A stretch of 64,000 nt of DNA. Source: Paenibacillus sp. FSL K6-1096 (GTDB lineage Bacteria > Bacillota > Bacilli > Paenibacillales > Paenibacillaceae). This document shows positions 46,178 to 55,391 of the stretch, in pieces. Below the pieces are notes generated by a model. That model was given only the letters and a program-made list of their open reading frames with translations, was not told where the DNA came from and did not search any database. Every line of letters starts with the position of its first letter. Positions within the stretch are counted from its first letter, which is position 1. A program made the translations under genes and the position numbers. The stretch lies in NCBI RefSeq assembly GCF_037977055.1, contig NZ_CP150274.1, positions 372,001 to 436,000 on the forward strand. Reading direction: 5' to 3'.

Positions 46178-46220
46178 AAAAAACAGGCAACACACACCAT
46201 AACTAACGATACGTGTTGCC
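46178..46220 (-). terminator. Terminator of the FAD oxidoreductase/sugar operon
   Basis: On the minus strand GGCAACAC and GTGTTGCC pair across a loop and are followed by a T-run. It lies just past the oxidoreductase stop. Confidence 0.75.
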
Positions 46221-46233
46221 CGCCTTCACTTCT

Positions 46234-47574
46234 CTATAACACAACCCCATCCCGCTTCAGCTGCTTTTGCAGCTGCGGGATATCGAGCGCCTGCGGCTTC
46301 ACTCCTGCCGCCGCTGCGAGTGCAGCCGCCGTTCCGGCCGCCTGGCCCGTGGCCATGCAGCTTGGCGTCAGCCGGGTCGTGGCCAGCGCTTCGTGCGAGG
46401 TCGAGATACATCTGCCTGCTGCCAGCAGATTCGGCACATTGGCGGAGAGCAAGCAGCCGTACGGGATGTCGTAAGCGCCGTCTCCGGCGATGAAGGAGGC
46501 TGTGACCCCCTTGCCGGACGGATCATGAATGTCGATCGGGTAGCCGCTGCGGGCAATGACATCACTGAACCTCCGGCCTTCCACAACATCCTCCTTAGTC
46601 AGCAGGTAATAGCCTTTAATCCGCCGCGATTCGCGGATGCCGATCTGTGGCGCAACCGCTGAGATCGAGGCCCGTTCAAAGCCCGGAACGTCGCGTTTCA
46701 GGAACTCGGCCATGAGCAACACCTGCTTGCGGCCCTCCTGCTCCGCCAAGGTCAGATCCTCTGCACTCGTTGCGTCCAGCCCCTGGACGCGGGTGCAGTT
46801 GATCAGTGCCTCATCGTCTGCCGGTCCGGCAAAGAACAAAACCTGATCGCGGTTAATCGGCACCTCCGCCCGCTTCCATTGCGAGTAGAATCCGCTTACC
46901 CCTGTAAGCGGCAGGTCGGGCAGCTCGGCGATCGGCGTTTTGCTGTAGAACTCTTCGGGATGGCTGATCATATAAGCTTTGACCTTGTGCAAATCGACGC
47001 CGCGCATTCTGAACTTCATCGTCATCGGCTGGGAACGGTTATCCCCCTCCCGCCCTTGCAGCGTTTCAGCCCCGGACAGCTTGGCTACATCGGCGTCTCC
47101 GCTGCAATCCACGAAGATGCGCCCCGTTACAGGCGTACGCCCCGATTTGTTAGTCACCACTACATGTTCAATCACGCCATCACTCGTCTTCACCTCGTCC
47201 ACAAAGCTGTGCAGCAGCAGCTTCACCCCGGCTTCGCGCAGCATATCTGCCGCCACTACTTGATAAATCTCAGGATGGTAAGGCGTCAGTGTATGCACAA
47301 ATCCGACCGTATCCCGCAGGTGGCCCGGCGAACCGCCGCTGGCCTGCAGCCGGTCTACGATTTCTTGGGCGATCCCTTTAATCACCTGCTCCCCGCTATC
47401 CGTATGAAAGGTCATCCACGGATAGACCATCGCTGCGGTGGACATCCCGCCCACGAACCCGTACCGCTCGATGAGCACCGTCTGTGCCCCCAGCCGTCCG
47501 GCAGCAATGGCCGCCGTGATGCCCGCGGGTCCGCCGCCCACGACAACTACATCCGCCTGAATTGCAGGATTCAT
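46234..47574 (-). CDS. FAD-dependent oxidoreductase
   Basis: Flavoprotein of 446 residues in the FAD_oxidored group. The dinucleotide-binding motif is VVVGGGPAGITAAIAAGRLGAQTVLIE at residues 10-36. RIFVDCSGDADVAKLSGAE and the C-terminal LLAAGRCISTSHEALATTR complete the flavin site. It is the last gene of a cluster with sugar ABC permeases, a binding lipoprotein and a TIM-barrel protein, so it probably oxidises the imported compound. No signal peptide, so it acts in the cytoplasm. ATG after AAAGGGAG. Confidence 0.88.
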   Translation of the reverse strand: MNPAIQADVVVVGGGPAGITAAIAAGRLGAQTVLIERYGFVGGMSTAAMVYPWMTFHTDSGEQVIKGIAQEIVDRLQASGGSPGHLRDTVGFVHTLTPYHPEIYQVVAADMLREAGVKLLLHSFVDEVKTSDGVIEHVVVTNKSGRTPVTGRIFVDCSGDADVAKLSGAETLQGREGDNRSQPMTMKFRMRGVDLHKVKAYMISHPEEFYSKTPIAELPDLPLTGVSGFYSQWKRAEVPINRDQVLFFAGPADDEALINCTRVQGLDATSAEDLTLAEQEGRKQVLLMAEFLKRDVPGFERASISAVAPQIGIRESRRIKGYYLLTKEDVVEGRRFSDVIARSGYPIDIHDPSGKGVTASFIAGDGAYDIPYGCLLSANVPNLLAAGRCISTSHEALATTRLTPSCMATGQAAGTAAALAAAAGVKPQALDIPQLQKQLKRDGVVL

Positions 47575-47619
47575 ATCATCTACTCCCTTTCGATATGTGC
47601 TACTCCTTCTCGGTGTGTT

Positions 47620-48468
47620 CTATTCCTTCAGACCCGTCATTGCCACGCCCTCAATGAACCGCTTCTGCGCCAGGAAGAAGACAATCAGCAGCGGCACGGT
47701 TGCCATGACGGTGGCACTCATCAGGTAATGCCAAGCCGTACCCACTTCATCTGTAAACAGCGATAATCCAAGCGGTAAGGTCATCAGCTCCCGTGTATTA
47801 ATGAAAATAAGCGGGTCGAAGAACTCATTCCAGATGGTTACGAACGTGAAAATCGTCAGTGTCGCCATGCCGGGACGGGCAATCGGCAGCATAATCCGCC
47901 AGTAGATGCGGAACCGGTTGCAGCCGTCGATCATCGCCGCCTCCTCAAGCTCGGTGGGTACGGTAATGAAGAATTGCCGCATTACGAAGATGCCGAACAC
48001 CCCGCTTGCACCGAAGATCGGCAGCAAAATCAGCGGCAAATGCGTGTCAATCCAGCCCAGATCGCGCATGAACAGGAACATCGGGATAGCCGTTACTTCA
48101 TGCGGGATCATCATGGCGCTGAGCAGCACCAGGAACACGGCATTTCTGCCTGTAAAGGGGATTTTGGCAAACGCATAACCGGCCAGCGAAGCGAAAAACA
48201 CCGTTCCCGCCACGACGATAAACGAGATATAGACGCTGTTGAAATAGAAGCGGTGAAACGGGATCAGCGTAAATACATCCACATAGTTCTGAAACCGGAA
48301 CACCGGCGGAATCAGCTGCGGCGGGTAGGTGAAAATATCCTGCGGCTGTTTGAAGGATGTGGACAGCATCCACAGGAACGGAACGAGCATAATCAGCGAT
48401 ATCACTGTTAACGCGGCATACACTCCTGCTGCTGACCACTTTCGGCTGGGCTTAAGCGTCGCTTTCAT
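47620..48468 (-). CDS. Sugar ABC transporter permease, MalG/UgpE type
   Basis: Permease of 282 residues with six membrane segments. The EAA loop EEAAMIDGCNRFRIYWRIMLPIARPG is the ATPase-docking site. It overlaps the preceding permease gene by 17 bases and would form the heterodimeric channel of a CUT1-type importer. No ATPase gene is present in the cluster, so a shared MsmK/MsiK-like ATPase elsewhere probably serves it. Confidence 0.93.
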   Translation of the reverse strand: MKATLKPSRKWSAAGVYAALTVISLIMLVPFLWMLSTSFKQPQDIFTYPPQLIPPVFRFQNYVDVFTLIPFHRFYFNSVYISFIVVAGTVFFASLAGYAFAKIPFTGRNAVFLVLLSAMMIPHEVTAIPMFLFMRDLGWIDTHLPLILLPIFGASGVFGIFVMRQFFITVPTELEEAAMIDGCNRFRIYWRIMLPIARPGMATLTIFTFVTIWNEFFDPLIFINTRELMTLPLGLSLFTDEVGTAWHYLMSATVMATVPLLIVFFLAQKRFIEGVAMTGLKE

Positions 48469-49366
48469 TGAATACCCACCTCTTTCGCAGCTGCCACTGC
48501 AGCAGAGTCAAGATCAACACGACAAAGAACAACACAAATGCCAGCGCCGAAGCGTAGCCCATCTGAAACAGCTTGAACGCTTTCTCCCAAATGTAATAGA
48601 CCAGCACCTTGGTGCTGTTGCTCGGCCCGCCCTGGGTCATGACATAGATCTGCCCGAACACCTTCAGCGAGCCGATCACGGTCATCACAACGGTCAGAAA
48701 TACGGTGGGCGTAATCATTGGCAGAGTCACGTTGAAAAAGGTTTTGGTCTTCCCCGCACCATCCAGCTCAGCCGCCTCGTAAAGCGAACGCGAGACCTGC
48801 TGGATGGCAGCGATGAACAATACCATGTTCAGCCCCACGTTCTTCAGCACGCTCGTCACAATGACGGCCGGCATCGCCAGCCTCTCGTCATACAGCCAGG
48901 CAGCCCCTTTAATGTTGAACATCATCAAGAGCTGATTGATCAGCCCGGAATCGGTGGCGAACATGTACTTCCAGACGATGGACCATACAATCAGCGAAGT
49001 CATCACGGGAACGAAAATAGCGGTACGGAAGATGCCGATGCCCTTCAGGCTTCTCGATAACAGCAGCGCCAGCATCAGAGCCAGCACAATGTTAAACGGC
49101 ACCAGCCCCAGCGTGAAATACGCCGTGTTGCCGAAGACCTTCCAGAACAGCGGATCTCCCGCAATTGCTTTATAATTATCCAGACCGACAAACCGGTGCC
49201 CGCCAAGCAGCGGCCAGTCATTTAAGCTCATATAGAGCGCTTTGCCCATCGGAAATAGCAATAACAACGTGAATCCGAGCAGCATGGGCGATATAAAAAG
49301 CCATCCGGTTACCTGTGCCTCACGGGCAAGCGGACCTCTCCTATGTGTATTAACCTTTCTGTTCAT
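48452..49366 (-). CDS. Sugar ABC transporter permease, MalF/UgpA type
   Basis: Permease of about 304 residues with six membrane segments and the EAA-loop LYEAAELDGAGKTKTFFNVTLPMITPT. The ATG at 49366 is chosen. A GTG at 49378, four codons upstream, is possible, but the better-spaced GGTGA sequence favours the ATG. It follows the TIM-barrel gene and overlaps the next permease gene. Confidence 0.92.
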   Translation of the reverse strand: MNRKVNTHRRGPLAREAQVTGWLFISPMLLGFTLLLLFPMGKALYMSLNDWPLLGGHRFVGLDNYKAIAGDPLFWKVFGNTAYFTLGLVPFNIVLALMLALLLSRSLKGIGIFRTAIFVPVMTSLIVWSIVWKYMFATDSGLINQLLMMFNIKGAAWLYDERLAMPAVIVTSVLKNVGLNMVLFIAAIQQVSRSLYEAAELDGAGKTKTFFNVTLPMITPTVFLTVVMTVIGSLKVFGQIYVMTQGGPSNSTKVLVYYIWEKAFKLFQMGYASALAFVLFFVVLILTLLQWQLRKRWVFNESDA

Positions 49367-49383
49367 GCCGGAATTCACCGCCT

Positions 49384-50076
49384 CTAGCTCAATCTGTCTA
49401 TCGCACCACGGAACGCGCTAACCGCGCGCCGCAGCTCATCTTCTGTCTTGCCCGTCACCACTGCCCCAAGCATGATCGCTTTCACTCCGGCACGCTGCAA
49501 GGAAGGGACATCTCCCGCCACCAGCTTGCGCTGGGACGGTACCAGCACGGGAAGACCGGAATAGTCGGCCAGATACCGGTATTTCAGCAGGTCCGCGAGG
49601 CTTAGGCCCGTACCGTATTCACTGCCAGGCACAATGGACGCTTCAAGCGCCGTAATTCCGAATTGCGCCCCTGCCTGAACCTGACTGAGATCATAGCTCT
49701 CGTTAATGGCAAAGGTCCGGTCTAGTCCGTGATCCTCCAGCATAAACGGCGGCAGATGATGGGCATATATCGAATAAAAGTCGAACCCGAGCGGACCAAG
49801 CTGCCGAATGTCTTCTTCCGCTACCCCCTCCAGACTGCCGGAGGGGACTACGCCAAACGGACCGTCAAAGGCAGCACGGATCTGTCCGAAAACATCTGCA
49901 TAGCTGCCGAGCGGACCAAATTGATTGCCGCTGGCCCGGTGGCCGACATTAAAGTGAACCTTTAACGCATCTGCGCCTTCCTCAAGTGCCGCCTTAGCGA
50001 GTCTCACATCATTGGCAGGCAGACTCACGAACAAGGACAAGCCGTTTTGCGCCAGTGTCTGTTTCAATTTCCCCAT
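49384..50076 (-). CDS. TIM-barrel-like protein of the sugar cluster
   Basis: Protein of 230 residues whose alternating strand-helix pattern suggests a beta/alpha barrel related to epimerases, aldolases or indoleglycerol-phosphate synthase. Visible features are ADALKVHFNVGHRASGNQFGPL and the phosphate-site-like GVKAIMLGAVVTGK near the C-terminus. I do not recognise an exact family. Its place between the binding protein and permease genes suggests it metabolises the transported compound. ATG after GGGAGGAG. Confidence 0.65.
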   Translation of the reverse strand: MGKLKQTLAQNGLSLFVSLPANDVRLAKAALEEGADALKVHFNVGHRASGNQFGPLGSYADVFGQIRAAFDGPFGVVPSGSLEGVAEEDIRQLGPLGFDFYSIYAHHLPPFMLEDHGLDRTFAINESYDLSQVQAGAQFGITALEASIVPGSEYGTGLSLADLLKYRYLADYSGLPVLVPSQRKLVAGDVPSLQRAGVKAIMLGAVVTGKTEDELRRAVSAFRGAIDRLS

Positions 50077-50103
50077 ATCATTTGCTCCTCCCAGCCCGGA
50101 ATC

Positions 50104-51393
50104 TTATTTCAGAATCGCCTCGACATCGCTCTGCATTTGCGCCAGGTTGTCCTTGGCGGACGCTGATTGGCCGAACAGGCGGTCAAAGCCTTGCAGCACC
50201 GCATTGTCGATATCCTGCCAGCGGATGTGACCCGGAATGATGCGCGCCTTCGGCATTTCATCGATAACGGCTTGCACGATATGCTCGGCCGGCGGGTTGT
50301 TCGGCTGATTCAGGAACGCATCGGAATTCAGCACTGATGTACGCGGCGGTACGAAATAAGTAGAAGTTGCCTCAATGCCCTCCTGGCTGGCGAACAGCTT
50401 CAGCAGCTTTTTGGCTTCCTCCGGGTGCTTGCTGTCCTTGAACAGCGTATAGCCCGCCTGGCCCAGCATCGGAACACTGCCTGCGGAGCCGGACGGCATC
50501 GGCGCAATACTCCATTCAAATCCCTTGATTTCACGCGCTTTGGAGACATAGCTGTAGTTATCAAAGAACATGCCCAGATTCCCGGCATCGAAGCTGATCT
50601 GCTCGCCTGCCTTGGGGTGGGATTCGTCCTCGAACATCATCCGCTCCAGCAGCTCCATCGTTTCCACGCCATATTGGTCATTCCAGGTAAATGCAGTCAG
50701 ATCCTCATTAAACGGGCCGCTGCCATACGACCAGGAGTAAGAGGACAGTATGGCCCAGGTCTTCCAGTCACGGAAGAAATTCGCGCCGTACACCCGGCCC
50801 CCGGCATCTTTGACCGAGATCGCTTTGGCGGAATCCTCAAAGGCCTTCCAGGTCCATTTTCCTTGAGCGGCCAGCGTATTGGGGTCTGACAGACCGGCCT
50901 TGTCGAACAGCGTCTTGTTGTAGAACATGACCACCGGCGGAGTCGAGAACGGCAGGCCCAGCAATTGATCCCCGTCCCGGAACAAATCAAGCGTGCTCGG
51001 AATGTAATCGTCCAGCTTGAAGGAGGCATCGTCCTGGAAGGAGGAGACGTCCGCCAGAATGCCGTTGGCCTTGAACTGCGGAATCATCCGCTCCGAGACC
51101 CAGGCGATATCGGGAAGTGATTTCCCGGCAGCCAGTACCGATATTTTCTGCTGATAGTCAGTAAAGGGAACGGAATCCATAGTCACCTTAATCCCCGGGT
51201 TATCTGCTTCAAATTGCTCGATCAGCTTGTTGTACACATCCATATGCCCTTGATTGCCCCACATCAGAAACTTCAATTCGACCTCTTCCTGCTTCCCGGA
51301 ACTCTCTGCATTTCCGCTGGCTTCGGGCTTGGCACAGCCTGCCGTCAAGCCCAGCAGCAAGGCGGAGAGAAGCACTGCTCCTGCTTTTTTCAT
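50104..51393 (-). CDS. Sugar ABC transporter substrate-binding lipoprotein
   Basis: Extracellular solute-binding protein family 1, 429 residues. The signal peptide ends in the lipobox LTAGCAKP and is followed by a short polar linker. The mature domain begins VELKFLMWGNQGHMDVYNKLI, as in CUT1 sugar-binding proteins. It is the first gene of the transport operon, and the two-component system just upstream is its likely regulator. ATG after AAAGGGGGA. Confidence 0.93.
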   Translation of the reverse strand: MKKAGAVLLSALLLGLTAGCAKPEASGNAESSGKQEEVELKFLMWGNQGHMDVYNKLIEQFEADNPGIKVTMDSVPFTDYQQKISVLAAGKSLPDIAWVSERMIPQFKANGILADVSSFQDDASFKLDDYIPSTLDLFRDGDQLLGLPFSTPPVVMFYNKTLFDKAGLSDPNTLAAQGKWTWKAFEDSAKAISVKDAGGRVYGANFFRDWKTWAILSSYSWSYGSGPFNEDLTAFTWNDQYGVETMELLERMMFEDESHPKAGEQISFDAGNLGMFFDNYSYVSKAREIKGFEWSIAPMPSGSAGSVPMLGQAGYTLFKDSKHPEEAKKLLKLFASQEGIEATSTYFVPPRTSVLNSDAFLNQPNNPPAEHIVQAVIDEMPKARIIPGHIRWQDIDNAVLQGFDRLFGQSASAKDNLAQMQSDVEAILK

Positions 51394-51522
51394 GAATATC
51401 CCCCTTTGACATGTTAGTTTTAATGACTCTTCAAGTATACAGGAGACAAATCTGACGGATAAATCACCCAGAATACAGGAAAGGTTCGTTTTGTTTATGA
51501 TTTATGTTAGATTAATTAACGT

Positions 51523-52290
51523 TTATTCCTGAGGATTGAATTGATTGCGGTATTCCCCCGCCGTCATCCCGGTCTGCTGCTTGAACACCAGCATGAAGTG
51601 CTTCGGGCTCTGATGGCCGGATAGCCGGGCGACATCATAAATCTTCAGCTGTGTATGGCTGAGCAGCCATTTCGCGCGTTCCATCCGGGAATCCGTCACA
51701 TAGTCCGAATAATTACAGCCCGCCTCCCCCTTAAAAAGCTGGCTTAGATACGTAGCGTTCAGATTGACATGTGAAGCTACCGTCTGCAGACGCAAATCTC
51801 CGTCAATATGCAGTCTGACATATTCTTTAACATCCCGTATGATCTTGCGTGTATCGCCTCCGCCTTCAAGCTGAAGCGGTTCGGGCGTCTGTTCCAGGGA
51901 AGACAGGCCATGGCGCTTATCAAGCAGCAGCCGTGCTTTTTCCAGTACACTTACCAGTTCATGACGTTCCACCGGCTTCAGCAGATAATGGAGAACGCCG
52001 TATTCAATGGCTTTTTGCGCATATTCAAATTCGCCGTATCCGCTCACAATAATGACCAGCAGCCCGGGATACATCGACTTCACCTTCCCGGCGAGCATCA
52101 GTCCGTCCATTTCCTTCATCCGGATATCGGTAATCATCACGTCCGGCAGCTCGGACTTTAAGTACAGGAGCGCTTCCCGTCCGCCCGGCATTTCTGCCGT
52201 CACCTCAAAAAAAGGTGCCGACCGGCTAATCAGCTCACGCATCCCCTGTCTGATCACGATTTCATCCTCTACCAGCAGCACCTTATACAT
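51523..52290 (-). CDS. YesN-type response regulator (AraC output)
   Basis: Response regulator of 255 residues. The receiver domain (1-120) has the acidic pair in VEDE, the phosphoacceptor Asp in DVMITDIRMKEMDG and the Lys in LLKPVE. The C-terminal AraC-type double helix-turn-helix spans about 150-250. It overlaps the kinase gene by eight bases and is expected to activate the adjacent sugar ABC operon. Confidence 0.93.
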   Translation of the reverse strand: MYKVLLVEDEIVIRQGMRELISRSAPFFEVTAEMPGGREALLYLKSELPDVMITDIRMKEMDGLMLAGKVKSMYPGLLVIIVSGYGEFEYAQKAIEYGVLHYLLKPVERHELVSVLEKARLLLDKRHGLSSLEQTPEPLQLEGGGDTRKIIRDVKEYVRLHIDGDLRLQTVASHVNLNATYLSQLFKGEAGCNYSDYVTDSRMERAKWLLSHTQLKIYDVARLSGHQSPKHFMLVFKQQTGMTAGEYRNQFNPQE

Positions 52291-54115
52291 CCTCTTCTCC
52301 CCCTGATTCCGGTATCGTTATCATAATGGTCACGGCGAGCCCTTGCCCCGGACTTCCGTCAACCGTGAGGCTCCCGCCTTCCCCGTACAGCAGCTTGATC
52401 CGCTGGCCGATATTCCGCAGCCCGAGACTGTCTTCGTCACTGCGTCTGAGCGATTCCATGGAGGGGTCTTGTTCAATCTCCCGGTTCAGCGCCGCAAGCT
52501 CCTTTTCCTCCAATCCATTTCCGTCATCGCGAACCGTAATCAATAGCTCATTGTCAAAACGCAGCGCCGACACCCAGATCGTACCGCCTTCCTCGCGCCC
52601 GGCCAGGCCGTGGTCGATGGCATTCTCCACCAGCGGCTGAATGGTAAGCTTCGGAATATGCAAATGCAGTACTTCCTCTTCAATCTCGTTATGAACGGTA
52701 AGCTTGCCGCCATAGCGGATCTGCTGGATTCGGATATAGGAGTCCACGAACGCGATTTCCTCCCCCAGCGAGACGAGCCGGCCGGCCTTGTCAATTGTAT
52801 AGCGAAGCAGCTTGCCCAGTGCGGATACCATATCGGATACCTCATCATGCCTGCGCTGGACGGCCATCATATTGATCGATTCCAGCGTGTTGTAGATGAA
52901 ATGCGGGTTGATCTGGCTCTGCAGGGCAGACAGCTCAGCCTCCTTTTCCCGGAGACGGGTAACCAGCACCTCATGAAACAGACGGTTGATTTCGTCCATC
53001 ATCTTGTTGAATCCGCGCCCGAGCTGCCCGAATTCATCTCCTCCCAGCGGACTGATCCGCTTGTTGAAATCGCCCCGCTCCACCCTCAGCATATTGCTCT
53101 TCAGCTCCACCAGCGGAAGGGTGATCCGGTACGATACCATATAAGCCAATAGCAGCACCGTTACTAGACAAAAGAGGGCCAGCCATAACGTAAAAATCAT
53201 CAACGCACGCGACTCCTTCTGAATGACTCCAATCGGGGTCAAACCGATGACCGACAAGCCCGAATACGGCGACTTATGGCTGACAAACAGATAATCCGTC
53301 CCTCCCAGCCTTTCCCGCTCCCCGCTATGCAGCTCCTTGATCCGCCCGGAGTCAATCAGCCCGCCGTAAGCCGAAGGCCCGTCATCCGCCTTCCGCTCAT
53401 ACAGCAGCCGCTGCTCTCCATCGATAATAATCAGGCTCGTGGATTGCTCAATCTTCAGCTTGGAGAAAACAGAGCCGAAGGCCTCCTGCTTGACATCGAT
53501 AAGCATATATCCCAAGCGCCTCAGTGTTATCGGTTCTTTGATCACCCTGGCTATCGAGATATACAAGGAAGGATCGGTCCCGGCATAATAAGACGGATGA
53601 TGGGGAGGAAGAATGATCCATTCGCCGTCCGAGCCCTCCAGGTTGCTGAACCATTCATCGCCTCTGGCATCCCATGATGTGTTGACGGCCAGCGGTTCCA
53701 CGTTAGAGAACAGAGTGCCGCTGTTGCTCAGCAGATGAATGCCCCGGATTTCCGGGCGGTCGTACGCCTGTGCCGAGGTGTATAGCTTCATTTTCTGATA
53801 ATCGTCGGACAGCGCCCATCTTCCTGAGCCCATCGAACCATCGTACTTCGCCAGAATGGACAACACCTGCTCATCATACAGAGGCATCAGCGACAACCGC
53901 TCCATATCCTTCAGCAGCCGGTCCAGATTGGCATTGACCTGTCCGGCGATATCCACCGTGAATTGCCTGGTCTTAACGTTCAGGGTGGATGAGAAATGAC
54001 GGTACGTCACCATCCCCTGCACACTTAACGGAAGCAGCGTCAGCATAGTGAACAGGAGCAGCAGCCTGGTGCGCATTTTACTGCTTCTCAAACGGACGGT
54101 CAGCCGCTTCAGCAT
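52283..54115 (-). CDS. YesM-type sensor histidine kinase
   Basis: Membrane kinase of 610 residues. A first membrane segment near residues 15-35 is followed by an extracellular sensing (dCache-like) domain, a second segment (about 300-322), a HAMP domain, the His_kinase domain with phosphoacceptor His in NPHFIYNTLES, and an HATPase domain. The ATG at 54115 follows AAGGAGGA. The frame extends upstream but without a ribosome site. It is coupled to its YesN partner and sits upstream of the sugar transporter it probably controls. Confidence 0.92.
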   Translation of the reverse strand: MLKRLTVRLRSSKMRTRLLLLFTMLTLLPLSVQGMVTYRHFSSTLNVKTRQFTVDIAGQVNANLDRLLKDMERLSLMPLYDEQVLSILAKYDGSMGSGRWALSDDYQKMKLYTSAQAYDRPEIRGIHLLSNSGTLFSNVEPLAVNTSWDARGDEWFSNLEGSDGEWIILPPHHPSYYAGTDPSLYISIARVIKEPITLRRLGYMLIDVKQEAFGSVFSKLKIEQSTSLIIIDGEQRLLYERKADDGPSAYGGLIDSGRIKELHSGERERLGGTDYLFVSHKSPYSGLSVIGLTPIGVIQKESRALMIFTLWLALFCLVTVLLLAYMVSYRITLPLVELKSNMLRVERGDFNKRISPLGGDEFGQLGRGFNKMMDEINRLFHEVLVTRLREKEAELSALQSQINPHFIYNTLESINMMAVQRRHDEVSDMVSALGKLLRYTIDKAGRLVSLGEEIAFVDSYIRIQQIRYGGKLTVHNEIEEEVLHLHIPKLTIQPLVENAIDHGLAGREEGGTIWVSALRFDNELLITVRDDGNGLEEKELAALNREIEQDPSMESLRRSDEDSLGLRNIGQRIKLLYGEGGSLTVDGSPGQGLAVTIMITIPESGGEEDV

Positions 54116-54236
54116 CTCAAGTCCTCCTTTTGTTATGTAAGCTGACATCAAACCTGTGTACAGTTTATCGTATAACGGTCTGCGAATGAATTCTATCCTC
54201 TCTTTTTTGGAAAAGGTACGGAACCACAAAGTCAAT

Positions 54237-54273
54237 AAACCCCAGACCTGCCGGAAAGCCGGGGTTGGGGTTT
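54237..54273. terminator. Hairpin resembling the terminator at 45774
   Basis: AAACCCC and GGGGTTT form the outer stem and the interior CCAGACCTGCCGG matches the 45774 terminator. There is only a short T-run on the plus strand. It lies 28 bases left of dif-like copy 3. Confidence 0.5.
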
Positions 54274-54300
54274 AGCCTCTTCACTCTTTGAGCCTTGATT

Positions 54301-54328
54301 AGTTAACATAATATTAATTATGTCACTC
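54301..54328 (+). repeat. dif-like site, copy 3
   Basis: Left arm AGTTAACATAA, core TATTAA, right arm TTATGTCACTC. The stop codon of the WYL regulator gene (54327-54329) overlaps the end of the right arm. Same orientation as the other copies. Confidence 0.7.
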
Positions 54329-55289
54329 ATTTACTGTTATACAATTGATTCCACATCTGTACCTGTTTGCTGACGTACTCTCTCAGCTCCGGCGGCCCCA
54401 CAATTTCAGCTTGAACCAATAGCGGCAGCACCTTCGCACAGGCCGAGCTATAATCATACATATTCACAGTAACCAGCCGGGAGACTCCCTCCGGTTCGAT
54501 GTTCATTACCTCCAGCCTCTGCAGCATCTCCTCGTTCGCAATGTGCATACGGAGAATCACAGGGTAGAACTCCCGCACCCTGCTGGTATGAACGAAGGCT
54601 TGCTCCGCTTGACTCCAGTAGGCCTGGAGGGAGAACTGCTCAGGAATTACACAAGTCTCGTCCAACACCGTTACAGCGGTAAACCGCTCACACTTGAATG
54701 TACGGACCTCCTCTGCCCGCTCACAATAGGCCGCCAGATACCACTCGCCCTGCTTTATGATCAGCCCATAAGGATGCAGCTTCCGTAGCGAGGTCTCCCC
54801 GTTTACCTTGCGGTACTCCGCCATCAGCATTTTCCCCCTCCATACCGCCGTGCGAAGCGCCTCAAGATACGGCACCACCGGCTGTGTGTTCCACCAAGGG
54901 GCAGCATCGAACAGGAAACGGCTTAACGCCGTGCGGATGTCCTCCTGATAGGGAGCGGGCAAGCTGGCCTCCAGCTTCAATAGTGCATTTTGCAGAAGCA
55001 GACTTGTCCCTTCTGATCCGCCCGCAGGCATTCCTCTTCCCGTCAAAAAAAGCTGCACCACCTCTTCCCCATGCAGCCGCCGCAGATTCACCGTGTACCC
55101 TTCCATCAGCGCAATCCCGCCGTTTGGCCCGGTGGTGGCAACCAGTGGAATGCCTGATTCCGCCAGAACATCAATGTCCCTGTAGATCGAACGGACGGAG
55201 GTTTCCAGCGCTTCGGCCAGCTCTTTGGCCTTTATTTTGCCCCGGGATTCAACCAGTAACAGGATCGCAATCAATCGGTGCAGCCTCAT
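54327..55289 (-). CDS. WYL-domain transcriptional regulator (YafY type)
   Basis: Protein of 320 residues. An N-terminal winged helix (about 1-60, SRGKIKAKELAEALETSVRSIYRDIDVL) is followed by a WYL ligand-sensing domain (about 140-235, with GLIIKQGEWYLAAYCERAEEVRTFKCERF) and a WCX-like C-terminus. The ATG at 55289 follows AGGAGG at six bases. It is divergent from a Gfo/Idh-type oxidoreductase gene, its probable target. Its stop lies on dif-like copy 3. Confidence 0.9.
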   Translation of the reverse strand: MRLHRLIAILLLVESRGKIKAKELAEALETSVRSIYRDIDVLAESGIPLVATTGPNGGIALMEGYTVNLRRLHGEEVVQLFLTGRGMPAGGSEGTSLLLQNALLKLEASLPAPYQEDIRTALSRFLFDAAPWWNTQPVVPYLEALRTAVWRGKMLMAEYRKVNGETSLRKLHPYGLIIKQGEWYLAAYCERAEEVRTFKCERFTAVTVLDETCVIPEQFSLQAYWSQAEQAFVHTSRVREFYPVILRMHIANEEMLQRLEVMNIEPEGVSRLVTVNMYDYSSACAKVLPLLVQAEIVGPPELREYVSKQVQMWNQLYNSK

Positions 55290-55391
55290 CACATGCCTCC
55301 TAACCTTTTTACCAGACCAAATATTCTTGCCACTCTGTTGTCAACAATGACGCATTATGATGAATGTATCAAATCTAAGGAGCTGCTGTAA

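Noticed and set aside
45874..46206. Plus-strand 110-codon frame made of 17-residue repeats.
   Set aside because: Start codon lies inside a dif-like site with no ribosome site, and the frame is open only because the repeat period is a multiple of three.
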